A stretch of 64,000 bases of DNA from Bacteroidota bacterium (GCA_016711505.1 JADJSV010000001.1:558001-622000), one strand, 5' to 3'. Shown: positions 45,170-54,869, numbered from the stretch's first letter. Program-made: numbers and translations. The notes: generated from the letters alone by a model not told the origin.

Positions 45170-46807
45170 ATGAATAAGAAAAGTATCAGAGGTATAATTG
45201 CACTGATGAGTATCGCTTTGATTGGTGTGATCGGCCTTCAGCTTTACTGGATCTTTCATGATATCCGTTTAAAAGAACAGCAATTCGAGCAGTCTGTTAA
45301 TCAGGCAATGAATTCTATTGTTGACCGGATAGAAACCAATGAGGCAATGAATATTCTCCACGAAAGAGTATTCAATTTTGACCCGCAAAGAGTAACTCAA
45401 CTTATCATCCGCGACACGACAAATTTCAATCCGGTCACAATAACTGATACGAGTATTGAAATTCCCAACTTACCCGGTCATCCGCCACCAATCATGGAAG
45501 ACCTTGACAATGCGGATATCAACATAGAATTCCATCGTCCGGGGAGCAATAGGTCCTTTTTACGTGTCCAAAAGAGGAATTATTTTCACAAAGACTCGGT
45601 AAGTCAGCACACGATCCATAGTTCGCAGATTACAAGGGTTTTCGGTGATTCAGCGGAAATAACGATTCGTCAAAACGAGGAGAAAATCAAGGCCAGACTT
45701 GAAAAGCTCAATGATGTAATGCAGAAAGTGGCCGTTGAATTCGCCGGTCCGGAGGGCGATGTTTTATCACGGATTGACTCAACTCGACTGGATTCTCTGA
45801 TTAATATGGAATTGAAAAACCGCGGCATAGATATTGACGTAAATTACGGGGTATTGAATGGCCTGTCTAACTCATTTCTTATTCAAAAAAGTAAGATAGA
45901 CCAAAAAGAACTGCAGAATTCAAAATTCCGGATTCTCTTGTTTCCAAACGACATTGTTTCGAAACCGGATTACCTGATCCTGCATTTCCCCAATACCATT
46001 AAATATGTGTTGGCATCTATGTGGTTTATGCTCGCCAGTTCAACACTCTTTACATTCATTATCCTGTTCGGTTTTGCATATACCATTCAGGTCATTTATA
46101 AACAGAAAAAATTGTCCGACATAAAAAGCGATTTCATAAACAATATGACGCATGAGTTTAAAACTCCAATTGCAACAATATCTCTGGCTGTTGACTCTAT
46201 AAAGAATCCAAAGGTTCAGAATGACAAGGAAAAGATGGAATACTTCACGCGAATTATCAGAGAAGAAAATAAAAGAATGAACAGTCAGGTTGAAAATGTA
46301 TTACAAATGGCACAGCTCGAAAAAGGTGAATTACATCTCCGGAAAGAGCAGTTGAATCTTCATTCTATCATTCTCAATGCAGTTGATTTAATTGATCTGC
46401 AAGTACAAAGTAAAGAAGGCAAAATTGATCTTGCACTTGATGCAACTATTCCAATGACAATTGGTGATCCGATACATCTGTCGAATGTCATTTTTAATCT
46501 GCTCGATAATGCGAATAAGTATTCCCCGGAGAAGCCGGTTATCATGATTTCAACTTACAATAATAATGAAGGATTATTCGTTACTGTAAAGGATAAAGGT
46601 GCCGGAATGTCAAAAGAAACGCAGAAAAAGATCTTTGAAAAATTCTATAGAGTACCAACCGGAAATATTCACGATATTAAAGGATTCGGACTTGGATTAA
46701 GTTATGTAAAAGAAATCGTGGAATTACATAAAGGCACTATCAAGGTAGATAGTGAACCCGGTGCAGGAAGTACTTTTGAAATATATTTACCATTCTCATT
46801 TCATTGA
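45170..46807 (+). CDS. Sensor histidine kinase (RprX-like)
   Basis: 545 residues from ATG at 45170 (the longer frame uses TTG). Two membrane helices (about 8-28 and 275-310) flank a periplasmic domain of about 245 residues. The H box MTHEFKTPIATI carries His328; N box VIFNLLDNANKYS; G boxes VKDKGAGMSKETQKKIFEK and GFGLGLSYVKEI. The kinase phosphorylates the regulator encoded 14 bp downstream. The arrangement is like the RprXY pair of Bacteroides. Ligand unknown. Confidence 0.92.
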   Translation: MNKKSIRGIIALMSIALIGVIGLQLYWIFHDIRLKEQQFEQSVNQAMNSIVDRIETNEAMNILHERVFNFDPQRVTQLIIRDTTNFNPVTITDTSIEIPNLPGHPPPIMEDLDNADINIEFHRPGSNRSFLRVQKRNYFHKDSVSQHTIHSSQITRVFGDSAEITIRQNEEKIKARLEKLNDVMQKVAVEFAGPEGDVLSRIDSTRLDSLINMELKNRGIDIDVNYGVLNGLSNSFLIQKSKIDQKELQNSKFRILLFPNDIVSKPDYLILHFPNTIKYVLASMWFMLASSTLFTFIILFGFAYTIQVIYKQKKLSDIKSDFINNMTHEFKTPIATISLAVDSIKNPKVQNDKEKMEYFTRIIREENKRMNSQVENVLQMAQLEKGELHLRKEQLNLHSIILNAVDLIDLQVQSKEGKIDLALDATIPMTIGDPIHLSNVIFNLLDNANKYSPEKPVIMISTYNNNEGLFVTVKDKGAGMSKETQKKIFEKFYRVPTGNIHDIKGFGLGLSYVKEIVELHKGTIKVDSEPGAGSTFEIYLPFSFH

Positions 46808-46821
46808 AAACCCTAAATACA

Positions 46822-47265
46822 ATGACAGCAAAAACAAAAATTTTACTTGTAGAAGACGATCCCAACTTCGGTTCAGTTCTTAAAAATTATCTGGAACTGA
46901 ATGACTATGAAGTTAAGCTTTGTACAGACGGATTCGCAGGTTACGACCAGTTTGTCGCTGGCAAATTTGATATCTGTATTCTTGATGTGATGATGCCGCG
47001 GAAAGATGGATTTACTTTAGCAAAAGAAATCCGTGAAAAAGACGAACATGTTCCTGTCATCTTTCTAACAGCAAAAACTATGAAAGAAGATATGCTTGCC
47101 GGTTTCCGCGTAGGCGCAGATGATTATGTTACAAAACCATTCGATTCAGAAGTTTTGCTTTTGAAGCTAAAAGCTATTTTGAAGAGAAAATATCTGAAAG
47201 AAGATTCTTCCTTAGATATTATTAATATTCATGGAAAAGGGTTTCGGTTAATCGATAATGCTTAG
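46822..47265 (+). CDS. Response regulator with internally deleted DNA-binding domain
   Basis: 147 residues from ATG at 46822; the ORF's earlier TTG overlaps the kinase stop. The receiver is complete: acidic pocket LLVEDD, phospho-Asp55 in ILDVMMP, LTAK and the Lys in TKPF. After LKAILKRKYLKEDSS the protein jumps straight to LDIINIHGKGFRLID, which is the final beta-hairpin of an OmpR/RprY-type winged helix. About 80 residues, including the recognition helix, are missing. Full-length relatives repeat a KYLK-like sequence before that hairpin, so a deletion between short repeats, or an assembly collapse, is likely. Confidence 0.85.
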   Translation: MTAKTKILLVEDDPNFGSVLKNYLELNDYEVKLCTDGFAGYDQFVAGKFDICILDVMMPRKDGFTLAKEIREKDEHVPVIFLTAKTMKEDMLAGFRVGADDYVTKPFDSEVLLLKLKAILKRKYLKEDSSLDIINIHGKGFRLIDNA

Positions 47266-47308
47266 TACTTTTGGTCGATTACCAAACTTAACTTAAAGAC
47301 CCTTATTT

Positions 47309-47734
47309 GTGGATAGAAGGAATTTTATCAAGAGCTCATGTACTTTTTGTCTGGCCGCAACCGGTGTTGCTGCGATTACAACTCTTCTGGAAAGTTGTGG
47401 GACAATGCATGTTTTTAATGGTAGCATTAATGATAATTCTATTACGATTCCGATAGCTGAACTTACAGAAAAAGAATCTCTGATCGTTAAAGCGAAAAAC
47501 ACTTCTGCTGATATTGCATTGATCAAAATGAAGTCAGGTGAATGGAAAGCTATTCTAATGCTCTGTACTCATGCGTCTAATCCGGTAACTTTTTATGGGA
47601 GTGGATTCCGTTGCAATGTTCACTTCAGTGAATTCAATCTGGCCGGAGTTCCTCAAAGCGGACCGGCCCAGAAACCTTTAAAAGTTCTGACTACTGAACA
47701 GACGGCTGATTCAATTGTAGTCAGATTACTTTAA
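47309..47734 (+). CDS. Tat-exported Rieske-type [2Fe-2S] protein
   Basis: 141 residues starting with GTG (VDRRNFIKSSC), a twin-arginine signal followed by a hydrophobic region and an ESC lipobox-like site. Rieske ligands are Cys86-x-His88 and Cys102-x2-His105 (CTH and CNVH). Size and composition fit a small stand-alone Rieske protein as found near bc-type complexes or oxidases, but no such genes adjoin. Redox partner unknown. 43 bp after the regulator. Confidence 0.82.
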   Translation: MDRRNFIKSSCTFCLAATGVAAITTLLESCGTMHVFNGSINDNSITIPIAELTEKESLIVKAKNTSADIALIKMKSGEWKAILMLCTHASNPVTFYGSGFRCNVHFSEFNLAGVPQSGPAQKPLKVLTTEQTADSIVVRLL

Positions 47735-47788
47735 AGCTACTATTTAAACAACGTCAATTTTCGATTTGCCATAAATTCAATCCAGTTG

Positions 47789-50029
47789 TTACTTGTTGAC
47801 TAAAACACGTTTGTTTATTAATCTACCATTCAGGTCAAACTGAATAATATAAAGTCCATTACTTAACTCTGATATATCAAGTTGTGAAAAATATGCTGAA
47901 ATATCACCTTCTTTCTTCAGAACAACTTGCCCTGTCAGATCGAACAGTTTGACAGAGAATTGCGAATTCAAAATGTTCGAATTAATTTTTATAATTCCTG
48001 TTGTCGGATTCGGATAAATAAATAATTCAGAAGATTCTAATTCTTCTACCCCGACTTGAAAATCAATTCCTAAATTGACATTATAGAAATCACCATAATC
48101 TGCTACATTGGTTATTATTGTTGCAGCACTTCCATTATAAATACGAAAATATCCATTGCCATTGTAGCAACAAATACCATCACCATAAGTATCGTAAACT
48201 GTTACTGAATAACAGCCGTCAGATAAATATATAGTGTCGGTATATAGAGTAAGAGGCGAAGTAAAATTATTTCTTGAAAATAAGACTGTACCCTGTGCAT
48301 CCTTAACAGTCCATGAAACTTCTTCAGGCGATGAATCTGTTTTGGTCAATATCCTCAAAAAATTAGTATTGTAAATATTAACCGGATTAAATGAAGAACG
48401 CAGAGTATCATCAAATAAATATTCATCGTTATTGGAATTTGGTTGATCAATATATGCTGTGAAAGTATGATTTCCTGAACCAAAAGTTATAGCCGGTAAT
48501 GTTACAGTTGTACTATCCATCAAATTCAGTGAGCCTGTCCACACATACGATTGCACAGAGCCGTTGTCCACAAAATAATGTATGTTCAGACTAGTCAACG
48601 TTGCGCTTCCATTATTTTTAATTACTATTTGTGGCTCTAAGCCATCACAGCCCGGATTTCTTCTTCTGTATTCATAAGCATTTGTAGGAGCAGCAATTCT
48701 TTCAATTGATGCATTGTTAGTATAATTAATTGCTTTGTATTCTATGGCATGAGATTGAATTGCATATTCAGGATGATAAAATCCTGAAGGCCCACCCGTA
48801 ACAGTATAAGGTACCATATTGTAATCAACTGCCAGCGTTCCACCGGGTGAAATAAAAGGAGTGGCATTATAATCCTGAGGGGTTACATAAGATCCGGGAC
48901 ACCAGTTTGCACGTTTATAGAACCATGTACTTGTATAACCCGGGGCCCCTTGCGGATATAGAGGATTAGATCCACAATCTGCACGCCATATTCTTTGATC
49001 AAAATCTGTTCCGGCAATATTCAAAGTATGGGTAACATCAAAAAATTCAGCTACATTTTGATTCGGGTAACCTCCAAAACCATGTCCGGTTGTAATCAAT
49101 CTGATCTTTTCATAAACTGTATTGGTATCTACAGGAATTGAAATCATAGATAAATGATTTTCGATAGGGTCAGCAGCATTTCCATATTGCCATGTCCCAT
49201 TCCATAAGTTAGTAATTTTAAAAGCATCCATTGGTGGCGTTCCTTCAATAAAATAAAACTCATTCGTCACCAACCAGCCATTGCTATACCCGCATACATT
49301 CGAAACAAATGTTACACTGTCTTGCAATAATGTTCTGTAATCTGTTACATCATACCACAGATCTACTGCCATTCCATAAGGAGTAACTGCACGCGCAATT
49401 TCAATTTGCTCCTTTACATTGAAGTTAACATAAAATGAATCATACTCGAGATAAAGTGATACGTCCGGATTAACAAAAACCGAATCTGTTGCATTTCCCA
49501 GACTATCGAAAACATAATTATTGTAATAAGCCGGCCATACAGTAACCTGATAAGTTACTGTCGCAGGATTGAGCGAATCAGAATAAAAGCTGACTACAAA
49601 TGTGGGGTTTTCAACTGAATCAATTGATGATGTAGTAGTATCGTAAGAATAGGAATAGGAAGGCAATGTCATATATTGAATTGTATCAACAATATTTCCA
49701 TCTACAGTAAAAGAAGGAAAAGCTGTTAAAGTTGAATCAACTTCACCTGTTTCTCTTTCAACTTTTAATGTTGCAATGCGGTCATAAATATCGCATCCGA
49801 ATCCGGGACAAGTCAGTTTGTATTTTAATAATATCCGGTAATAAGAAAGTGAATCAGAGGGAAAAAGAAAAGTCCCTTTTCCTGTGTTGCAATTCTGATG
49901 CAGAAGTCCCGAAAAACCATTCACAATGGTTGTATCACCGGTTGCTGCATTTGCAGAATCGGGCTTCAGCATGGAAGTCAGAACAATAACTGTCAGAATT
50001 ATTGTTGTAATATGTTTTAATTGTTTCAT
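47789..50029 (-). CDS. PNGase F-like secreted protein with T9SS sorting domain
   Basis: 746 residues with a signal peptide (ITTIILTVIVLTSMLKPDSANA). It has PNGase F hallmarks: YRILLKYKLTCPGFGCDIYDR, IARAVTPYGMAVDLWYDVTDYRT (cut: VTPYGMAVDLWYDVTDYR), ITTGHGFGG and RIWRADCGSNPLYPQG...ANWCPG. A FnIII/Ig-like linker follows, then a C-terminal T9SS domain starting FIYPNPTTGIIKI. PNGase F removes N-glycans from glycoproteins; the role here (nutrition from glycoproteins) is inferred. Likely monocistronic. Confidence 0.85.
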   Translation of the reverse strand: MKQLKHITTIILTVIVLTSMLKPDSANAATGDTTIVNGFSGLLHQNCNTGKGTFLFPSDSLSYYRILLKYKLTCPGFGCDIYDRIATLKVERETGEVDSTLTAFPSFTVDGNIVDTIQYMTLPSYSYSYDTTTSSIDSVENPTFVVSFYSDSLNPATVTYQVTVWPAYYNNYVFDSLGNATDSVFVNPDVSLYLEYDSFYVNFNVKEQIEIARAVTPYGMAVDLWYDVTDYRTLLQDSVTFVSNVCGYSNGWLVTNEFYFIEGTPPMDAFKITNLWNGTWQYGNAADPIENHLSMISIPVDTNTVYEKIRLITTGHGFGGYPNQNVAEFFDVTHTLNIAGTDFDQRIWRADCGSNPLYPQGAPGYTSTWFYKRANWCPGSYVTPQDYNATPFISPGGTLAVDYNMVPYTVTGGPSGFYHPEYAIQSHAIEYKAINYTNNASIERIAAPTNAYEYRRRNPGCDGLEPQIVIKNNGSATLTSLNIHYFVDNGSVQSYVWTGSLNLMDSTTVTLPAITFGSGNHTFTAYIDQPNSNNDEYLFDDTLRSSFNPVNIYNTNFLRILTKTDSSPEEVSWTVKDAQGTVLFSRNNFTSPLTLYTDTIYLSDGCYSVTVYDTYGDGICCYNGNGYFRIYNGSAATIITNVADYGDFYNVNLGIDFQVGVEELESSELFIYPNPTTGIIKINSNILNSQFSVKLFDLTGQVVLKKEGDISAYFSQLDISELSNGLYIIQFDLNGRLINKRVLVNK

Positions 50030-50053
50030 CTTTCTTTAAATTTACCGGGGATT

Positions 50054-50061
50054 CAAATATA
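50054..50061 (-). promoter_or_regulatory. Putative -7 promoter element of the PNGase F-like gene
   Basis: On the minus strand TATATTTG matches TAnnTTTG, 24 bp upstream of the ATG at 50029. No confident -33 box was found. Confidence 0.4.
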
Positions 50062-50078
50062 ATAATATTCTGTAAAAC

Positions 50079-50744
50079 ATGTCATTTTATATTGCCATCA
50101 TTCTCTTTATTATCTCTGTTATAGCGGGATTAATAGTTAGTATAATCGGAAAAAATACACCAAAAGAGAAATTTTTCCTTTATGCTGCAATACATGGAAT
50201 GTTTCTGTTTGCATTCATAGCATCGTTGATACTTCGGAAAGATCCAAACGCATTTAATTATTTCTTTCTGACATATATTTGTAGTGGACTGGTTTTGTCC
50301 GGACTTGCCTGGCGGAGTAATACAAATTTCGGATTAAAGATCTATTTCAGCATTTTTGTAATTACAATAGCTATGTTTATCCTTTCTCCATCACGTCTGG
50401 TTAATTTTCTGCTTACGACAAAATATCAGGACACATTGGGAGAATCATTTCAAGTTAAAGAAAACTTTTTCCTCGAACGACAAAGCTCTTCAATGCGCTC
50501 TGAAAATATTCCATTATATAAATTGATCAGAAAACGCGGGATCTTCCATTCAACAATTGCCCGTGACCTTAATTTCAACGGACAAATTGATTCAATCAGA
50601 GTGCTTGATTTTGACAAATCAAATCTTTCACTGATCAGAGGATACACAAGCAAATCAACTTATGTAAGTACAACGATCGATAGTGCTGATGTAGAAATTT
50701 TAATGAAGAAAAAAACACAAGACGGCTTAGAATATAAACTATGA
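50079..50744 (+). CDS. Membrane protein of unknown function
   Basis: 221 residues with about four membrane helices in the first 115 residues (YIAIILFIISVIAGLIVSII, FFLYAAIHGMFLFAFIASLI, FFLTYICSGLVLSGLAW, IYFSIFVITIAMFILSP), and a soluble C-terminal domain containing TIARDLNFNGQIDSIRVLD. The stop overlaps the next start by 4 bp (ATGA at 50741), first gene of a three-gene operon. Confidence 0.7.
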   Translation: MSFYIAIILFIISVIAGLIVSIIGKNTPKEKFFLYAAIHGMFLFAFIASLILRKDPNAFNYFFLTYICSGLVLSGLAWRSNTNFGLKIYFSIFVITIAMFILSPSRLVNFLLTTKYQDTLGESFQVKENFFLERQSSSMRSENIPLYKLIRKRGIFHSTIARDLNFNGQIDSIRVLDFDKSNLSLIRGYTSKSTYVSTTIDSADVEILMKKKTQDGLEYKL

Positions 50745-51622
50745 GCAAGAATTTACTTTTCACCAAACTATTTGTTATCATAACAGTGATAACTTGTGCA
50801 GGTCAATTGCCCGACACAGACATCTTTCTTTTTAAAGCCAGATCAACAGGTAAATCACATTCTTTCGGTGAAGCAAAAAACATCACTAATCGAATTGGTT
50901 ATGATAACCAGCCCTGCTTTTCTCCTGACAGCAAAGAACTGCTATTTGTTGCTGTAGAAGATAGTGGACAATCAGAGATCTGGAAATATAATATCAAAGA
51001 CAAAACCAAAACACAAATTACAACTTCTGAAGAAAGTGAATACTCCCCTACTTTCATTCGCGGCGGAACAAAAATTTCAACTGTAAGGGTTGATAAAGAT
51101 GGTGGACAGCGGTTCTATGTATTGGATTATCCGGAAACAACAAAGTCAGAGTTGGTCAAAAATTCAGACAGCATCGGATATTCATGTTGGGTAAATGATT
51201 CAATGATTACGATGTTCGTTGTAGAAGATACCAGTTCATTACAAGTTCTGGATCTGAAAACAGGACAGCGAACGTTTGTATTAACAAATCCCGGAAGGTG
51301 TATGAAGATACATCCGAAGAATAAAGAACTTTACTTTATTGATAAAAATGATTCCGCACACTGGTATCTTTCTACATACAACTTCAAATCAAAAAAAGTA
51401 AAACAAATTATCGAGACGCTTCCCGGTTCAGAAGATTTTGCATTTTTTTCTGATGGCACATTGATCTGCGGTTTTAAAGGTGGTGTTTTTGAATTGCAAG
51501 GTAAATCATGGGTTGCAATTGGAAGACCGATTGTATCTATGGACAATGATTTCTATCGAATTGCTATCAGCCCCGATGACCAGTACATTGCAGTCGTGTC
51601 CTTCAAAGGCAAAAAACCATGA
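50741..51622 (+). CDS. TolB/PD40-like beta-propeller protein
   Basis: 293 residues with a signal peptide (LLFTKLFVIITVITCAG) and propeller strands typical of PD40/WD40-like repeats: FSPDSKELLFVAVEDSG, YSPTFIRGGTKISTV, ISPDDQYIAVVSFKG. Predicted periplasmic. It overlaps the FAD oxidoreductase start by 4 bp, implying translational coupling. Specific role unknown. Confidence 0.72.
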   Translation: MSKNLLFTKLFVIITVITCAGQLPDTDIFLFKARSTGKSHSFGEAKNITNRIGYDNQPCFSPDSKELLFVAVEDSGQSEIWKYNIKDKTKTQITTSEESEYSPTFIRGGTKISTVRVDKDGGQRFYVLDYPETTKSELVKNSDSIGYSCWVNDSMITMFVVEDTSSLQVLDLKTGQRTFVLTNPGRCMKIHPKNKELYFIDKNDSAHWYLSTYNFKSKKVKQIIETLPGSEDFAFFSDGTLICGFKGGVFELQGKSWVAIGRPIVSMDNDFYRIAISPDDQYIAVVSFKGKKP

Positions 51623-52674
51623 TGTACGATTACCTTATCGTAGGACAAGGAATTGCCGGATCGACACTTGCTTATATGCTGCGAAAAAAAGGTAAGAGAG
51701 TTTTTATCATCGATAAATTTTCCCCGAACAGTTCGTCGCAGGTTGCTGCAGGGCTTGTGAACCCGATCACAGGCAGAAGGATTGTAAAAAGCTGGATGGC
51801 TGATGTTGCGCTTCCCTTCGCTTTTCGATTTTATTCAGACTATAAGAATGAAATCGGTACTGAAGTTTTCCATCAGATGGATGCTCTTGAGGTGACAGGT
51901 ACAATCCATGAGTTCAACGAATGGACGCGAAGAATGGATGAACAAAATCTAACCAATTATTTTCGAGACGATGCGCCCAATGAATTGTATCGTGGAAAGA
52001 TCCGTGACTTTATAAAATTGGTTCGCATTACTTCTTCCGGATGGATGGATATACCTCTTTTTGTTTCCGCTATCAGAAACATTTTCGAAAGTGAAAATTG
52101 TTTCAGGAATGAACTATTTGAAATTGGAGATCTCATTGTTTCAGAAAAAGAAGTAACCTACAACGACATCAAAGCAATTAAGATCATTTTTTGTGAAGGT
52201 TATAAAGGTCCTGAGAACGAATTCTGGAATTTCATTCCTTTGATTCCTGCCAAAGGTGAAATTGTAGTGATCAGATGCAATGAATTACCACAAGATTTTA
52301 TTCTTCTTTCAGGAATGTTCATTGTTCCGATCGGCGATCATAAATTCAAATGCGGTGCTACGTATGAATGGAAATTTAAAAATGAATTACCAACTGAATC
52401 AGGAAAAACAAAATTACTTGAAATGCTCAATGAAGTACTTAAAGTCGATTTTGAAGTTATTGAACATACTTCCGGTGTGCGACCAACAGTGAAAGACAGA
52501 CGACCCGTCATAGGAATGCATCCTGAATTTTCCAACGTTGGAATATTTAATGGATTGGGAACAAAAGGCGTTTCGCTGGCTCCGTATTTTGCGAATCAAT
52601 TTGTGGAGTATCTGGAGAATGGTGGAAGCTTGAACATTGAAGTTGATGTAAGGAGATTTCAAGTGAAAAAATAA
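51619..52674 (+). CDS. FAD-dependent oxidoreductase (DAO family)
   Basis: 351 residues. The dinucleotide-binding motif VGQGIAGSTLAYMLRKKG (GxGxxG) opens the protein, with FIIDKFSPNSSSQVAAGLVN following and a C-terminal FAD motif GIFNGLGTKGVSLAPYFA. This matches the DAO/glycine oxidase-type family that oxidises amines or amino acids. No signal peptide. Odd partner for two envelope genes; the operon link may be only transcriptional. Confidence 0.82.
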   Translation: MMYDYLIVGQGIAGSTLAYMLRKKGKRVFIIDKFSPNSSSQVAAGLVNPITGRRIVKSWMADVALPFAFRFYSDYKNEIGTEVFHQMDALEVTGTIHEFNEWTRRMDEQNLTNYFRDDAPNELYRGKIRDFIKLVRITSSGWMDIPLFVSAIRNIFESENCFRNELFEIGDLIVSEKEVTYNDIKAIKIIFCEGYKGPENEFWNFIPLIPAKGEIVVIRCNELPQDFILLSGMFIVPIGDHKFKCGATYEWKFKNELPTESGKTKLLEMLNEVLKVDFEVIEHTSGVRPTVKDRRPVIGMHPEFSNVGIFNGLGTKGVSLAPYFANQFVEYLENGGSLNIEVDVRRFQVKK

Positions 52675-52751
52675 ACACAGAAGTGGCAATAAGGTTAAAA
52701 ATGAGACCGCTCTTTTTATCCGTGCACTCTTATGTTCTTAGTGTTAAAAAA
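52673..52751. repeat. Inverted repeat with AACACAGAA / TTAGTGTT ends
   Basis: Degraded relative of the element at 24896-24981, placed between convergent genes. Pairing is imperfect (AACAC with GTGTT, GGTTAAAAA with TTTTTATCC). Could still act as a terminator. Confidence 0.5.
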
Positions 52752-52799
52752 ATCGAAGAACGTAGTTTGTCATGATTAATCTCTACCTTGAATTACATC

Positions 52800-53741
52800 C
52801 TATAATTTGGAAATTCTATTCTTCGCTTCGAGAAATTCCTCCCAGACTTCCTTCACAATCTCACCTGCCGGAATTATTTTATGTACTTCAGCAGCAACCT
52901 GTCCAATTTCCAATTCACCTTCTTCCATATCTCCTTCAAACATTCCTTTCTTAGCCCGTGCACGACCGAGGATCAATTTCAATTCATCAGCGCTTGATCC
53001 TCTTCCTTCAGCTTCGGCTATTTGATTGAAAAATTTATTCCGCATCATACGAACAGGTGTCAGTTGTTTTAATACAAGCATTGTCTCCCCTTCCTGGCTT
53101 TCAACAACTTTGTTTTTAAAAGATGAATGTCCTGATGATTCTAATGATGCCACAAAACGTGTTCCCATTTGCACTGCTTCTGCACCTAATGCAAAACAAG
53201 CAAGCATAGAACTTCCCGAAGCAATTCCGCCTGCAGCGATCAACGGTAACTTTGTAGCTTCTCTGATGATTGGGATCAATACAAGAGTTGTAGTCTCTTC
53301 CCTTCCATTATGTCCGCCGGCTTCAAAACCTTCTGCAACGATTGCATCAACTCCGGCTTCTTCACATTTCAATGCAAACTTTTTATTAGCGATCACATGA
53401 ACAACCTTTATTCCATGTTCCTTAAGCTTTGATGTCCACGTTTTAGGATTACCTGCTGAAGTAAAAACGATGGGTACTTTTTCTTCTATTATGATCTGCA
53501 TGATCTCTTCAATGTTCGGATAAAGCAGTGGAACATTCACTCCAAACGGTTTTGAAGTTGCTTTTTTGCATTTCTGAATATGCTGCCTTAAAACATCCGG
53601 ATACATCGATCCGGCACCAATTAGTCCCAATCCACCGGCATTACTTACCGCAGATGCCAGTTCCCATCCGCTACACCAGATCATACCTGCTTGAATTATA
53701 GGATATTCTATGCCGAAAAGTGAAGTGATTCTATTGTTCAT
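52800..53741 (-). CDS. Nitronate monooxygenase family flavoprotein
   Basis: 313 residues from ATG at 53741 (MNNRITSLFGIEYPIIQAGM); the longer ORF starts with GTG 3 codons earlier. It has the FMN TIM-barrel motifs PIIQAGMIWCSG, SNAGGLGLIG, VDAIVAEGFEAGGHNGR and LIAAGGIASGSSMLACFALG followed by AVQMGTRFV. NMO/2-nitropropane dioxygenase oxidises nitronates; FabK-type enoyl reductases look similar, so the exact reaction is not settled. Confidence 0.88.
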   Translation of the reverse strand: MNNRITSLFGIEYPIIQAGMIWCSGWELASAVSNAGGLGLIGAGSMYPDVLRQHIQKCKKATSKPFGVNVPLLYPNIEEIMQIIIEEKVPIVFTSAGNPKTWTSKLKEHGIKVVHVIANKKFALKCEEAGVDAIVAEGFEAGGHNGREETTTLVLIPIIREATKLPLIAAGGIASGSSMLACFALGAEAVQMGTRFVASLESSGHSSFKNKVVESQEGETMLVLKQLTPVRMMRNKFFNQIAEAEGRGSSADELKLILGRARAKKGMFEGDMEEGELEIGQVAAEVHKIIPAGEIVKEVWEEFLEAKNRISKL

Positions 53742-53832
53742 ATTGTGCACAATTAAGCCTTAGAAAGCAGCTTAATATGCGCCAAAAATAATACTTTTAC
53801 CGACCGGAATCAGCACAAACCAATTTAATATT

Positions 53833-54825
53833 ATGAAAGCAATTATTCCTGTTGCAGGGATCGGTAGTAAACTAAGGCCGCATACGCATACACAGCCAAA
53901 AGCTCTTGTACCCGTTGCCGGTAAACCGATCTTATCACATATCGTCGATAAACTGGTTTCCAATGGAGTAACTGATTTTATTTTTATCATTGGATACCTG
54001 GGTGATAAAATCGAAGAATATATCAAGTCTAACTACCCTGCGCTTAAAACAAGTTTTGTTCTTCAGGATCCCCGTGAAGGTACGGGACAAGCAGTCTGGC
54101 TTAGCAAAGATCTGATCAGTCCGGATGAAGAATTGATAATAGCATTAGGAGATACAATTTTCGATGTTGACCTGAAAGAGATTATCGAATCCAGCGGTTC
54201 AATGTTAGGTGTAAAAAAAGTTCTTGACCCAAGAAATTTTGGCGTTGCAGAATTAGATGAGAATGGGATCATAAGAAACGTTGTAGAAAAACCACCTATA
54301 CCTAAATCAAATTTAGCATTGGTTGGGATCTATAAGATCAAAGAAACGAAACAACTTTATGATGCACTGGAACACATCATCACGAAAAATCAACGGACGC
54401 AAGGAGAATTTCATCTTACGGATGCAATAATGCTGATGATATCGGATGGTGTCATCTTCAAAACTTTTCCTGTCGAGAACTGGTATGATTGCGGCGTAAA
54501 GGACAACCTCCTGGAGACGAATGCAATGTTACTTAAGAAAAACTGTAAACCGGTAGAAGCAGATAAATATCCAAATACTATAATTATACCACCCGTAAGT
54601 ATTGCCGAATCCTGTCAGATCAGTAATAGTATTATCGGTCCAAATGTTTCAATCGGCGACAATACTATTATCAACTACTCAATCCTGAAAGACGCTATCA
54701 TTGGCTCTTATTCAGAACTGGAAAATGCAGTTTTACATCATTCTGTAATCGGCAGTGATGCTTCTTTGCATGGATTAAGTCAATCATTGAACCTGGGTGA
54801 CAGCACAGAAATTGATTTTGGCTGA
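53833..54825 (+). CDS. Sugar-1-phosphate nucleotidyltransferase with beta-helix tail
   Basis: 330 residues. N-terminal nucleotidyltransferase: MKAIIPVAGIGSKLRPHT (a GxG(T/S)xLRP loop), QPKALVPVAGKPILSHIVDK, LIIALGDTIFD, VVEKPP and ENWYDCG. The C-terminus (VSIAESCQISNSIIGPNVSI) is a left-handed beta-helix. It makes an NDP-sugar from a sugar phosphate, for cell-surface polysaccharide. No sugar-biosynthesis genes flank it, so the sugar is unknown (Glc, Man or GlcNAc possible). Confidence 0.85.
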   Translation: MKAIIPVAGIGSKLRPHTHTQPKALVPVAGKPILSHIVDKLVSNGVTDFIFIIGYLGDKIEEYIKSNYPALKTSFVLQDPREGTGQAVWLSKDLISPDEELIIALGDTIFDVDLKEIIESSGSMLGVKKVLDPRNFGVAELDENGIIRNVVEKPPIPKSNLALVGIYKIKETKQLYDALEHIITKNQRTQGEFHLTDAIMLMISDGVIFKTFPVENWYDCGVKDNLLETNAMLLKKNCKPVEADKYPNTIIIPPVSIAESCQISNSIIGPNVSIGDNTIINYSILKDAIIGSYSELENAVLHHSVIGSDASLHGLSQSLNLGDSTEIDFG

Positions 54826-54869
54826 TCAACTCGAATACATTTAATTTCAAGAAAACAATAAACCATAAT

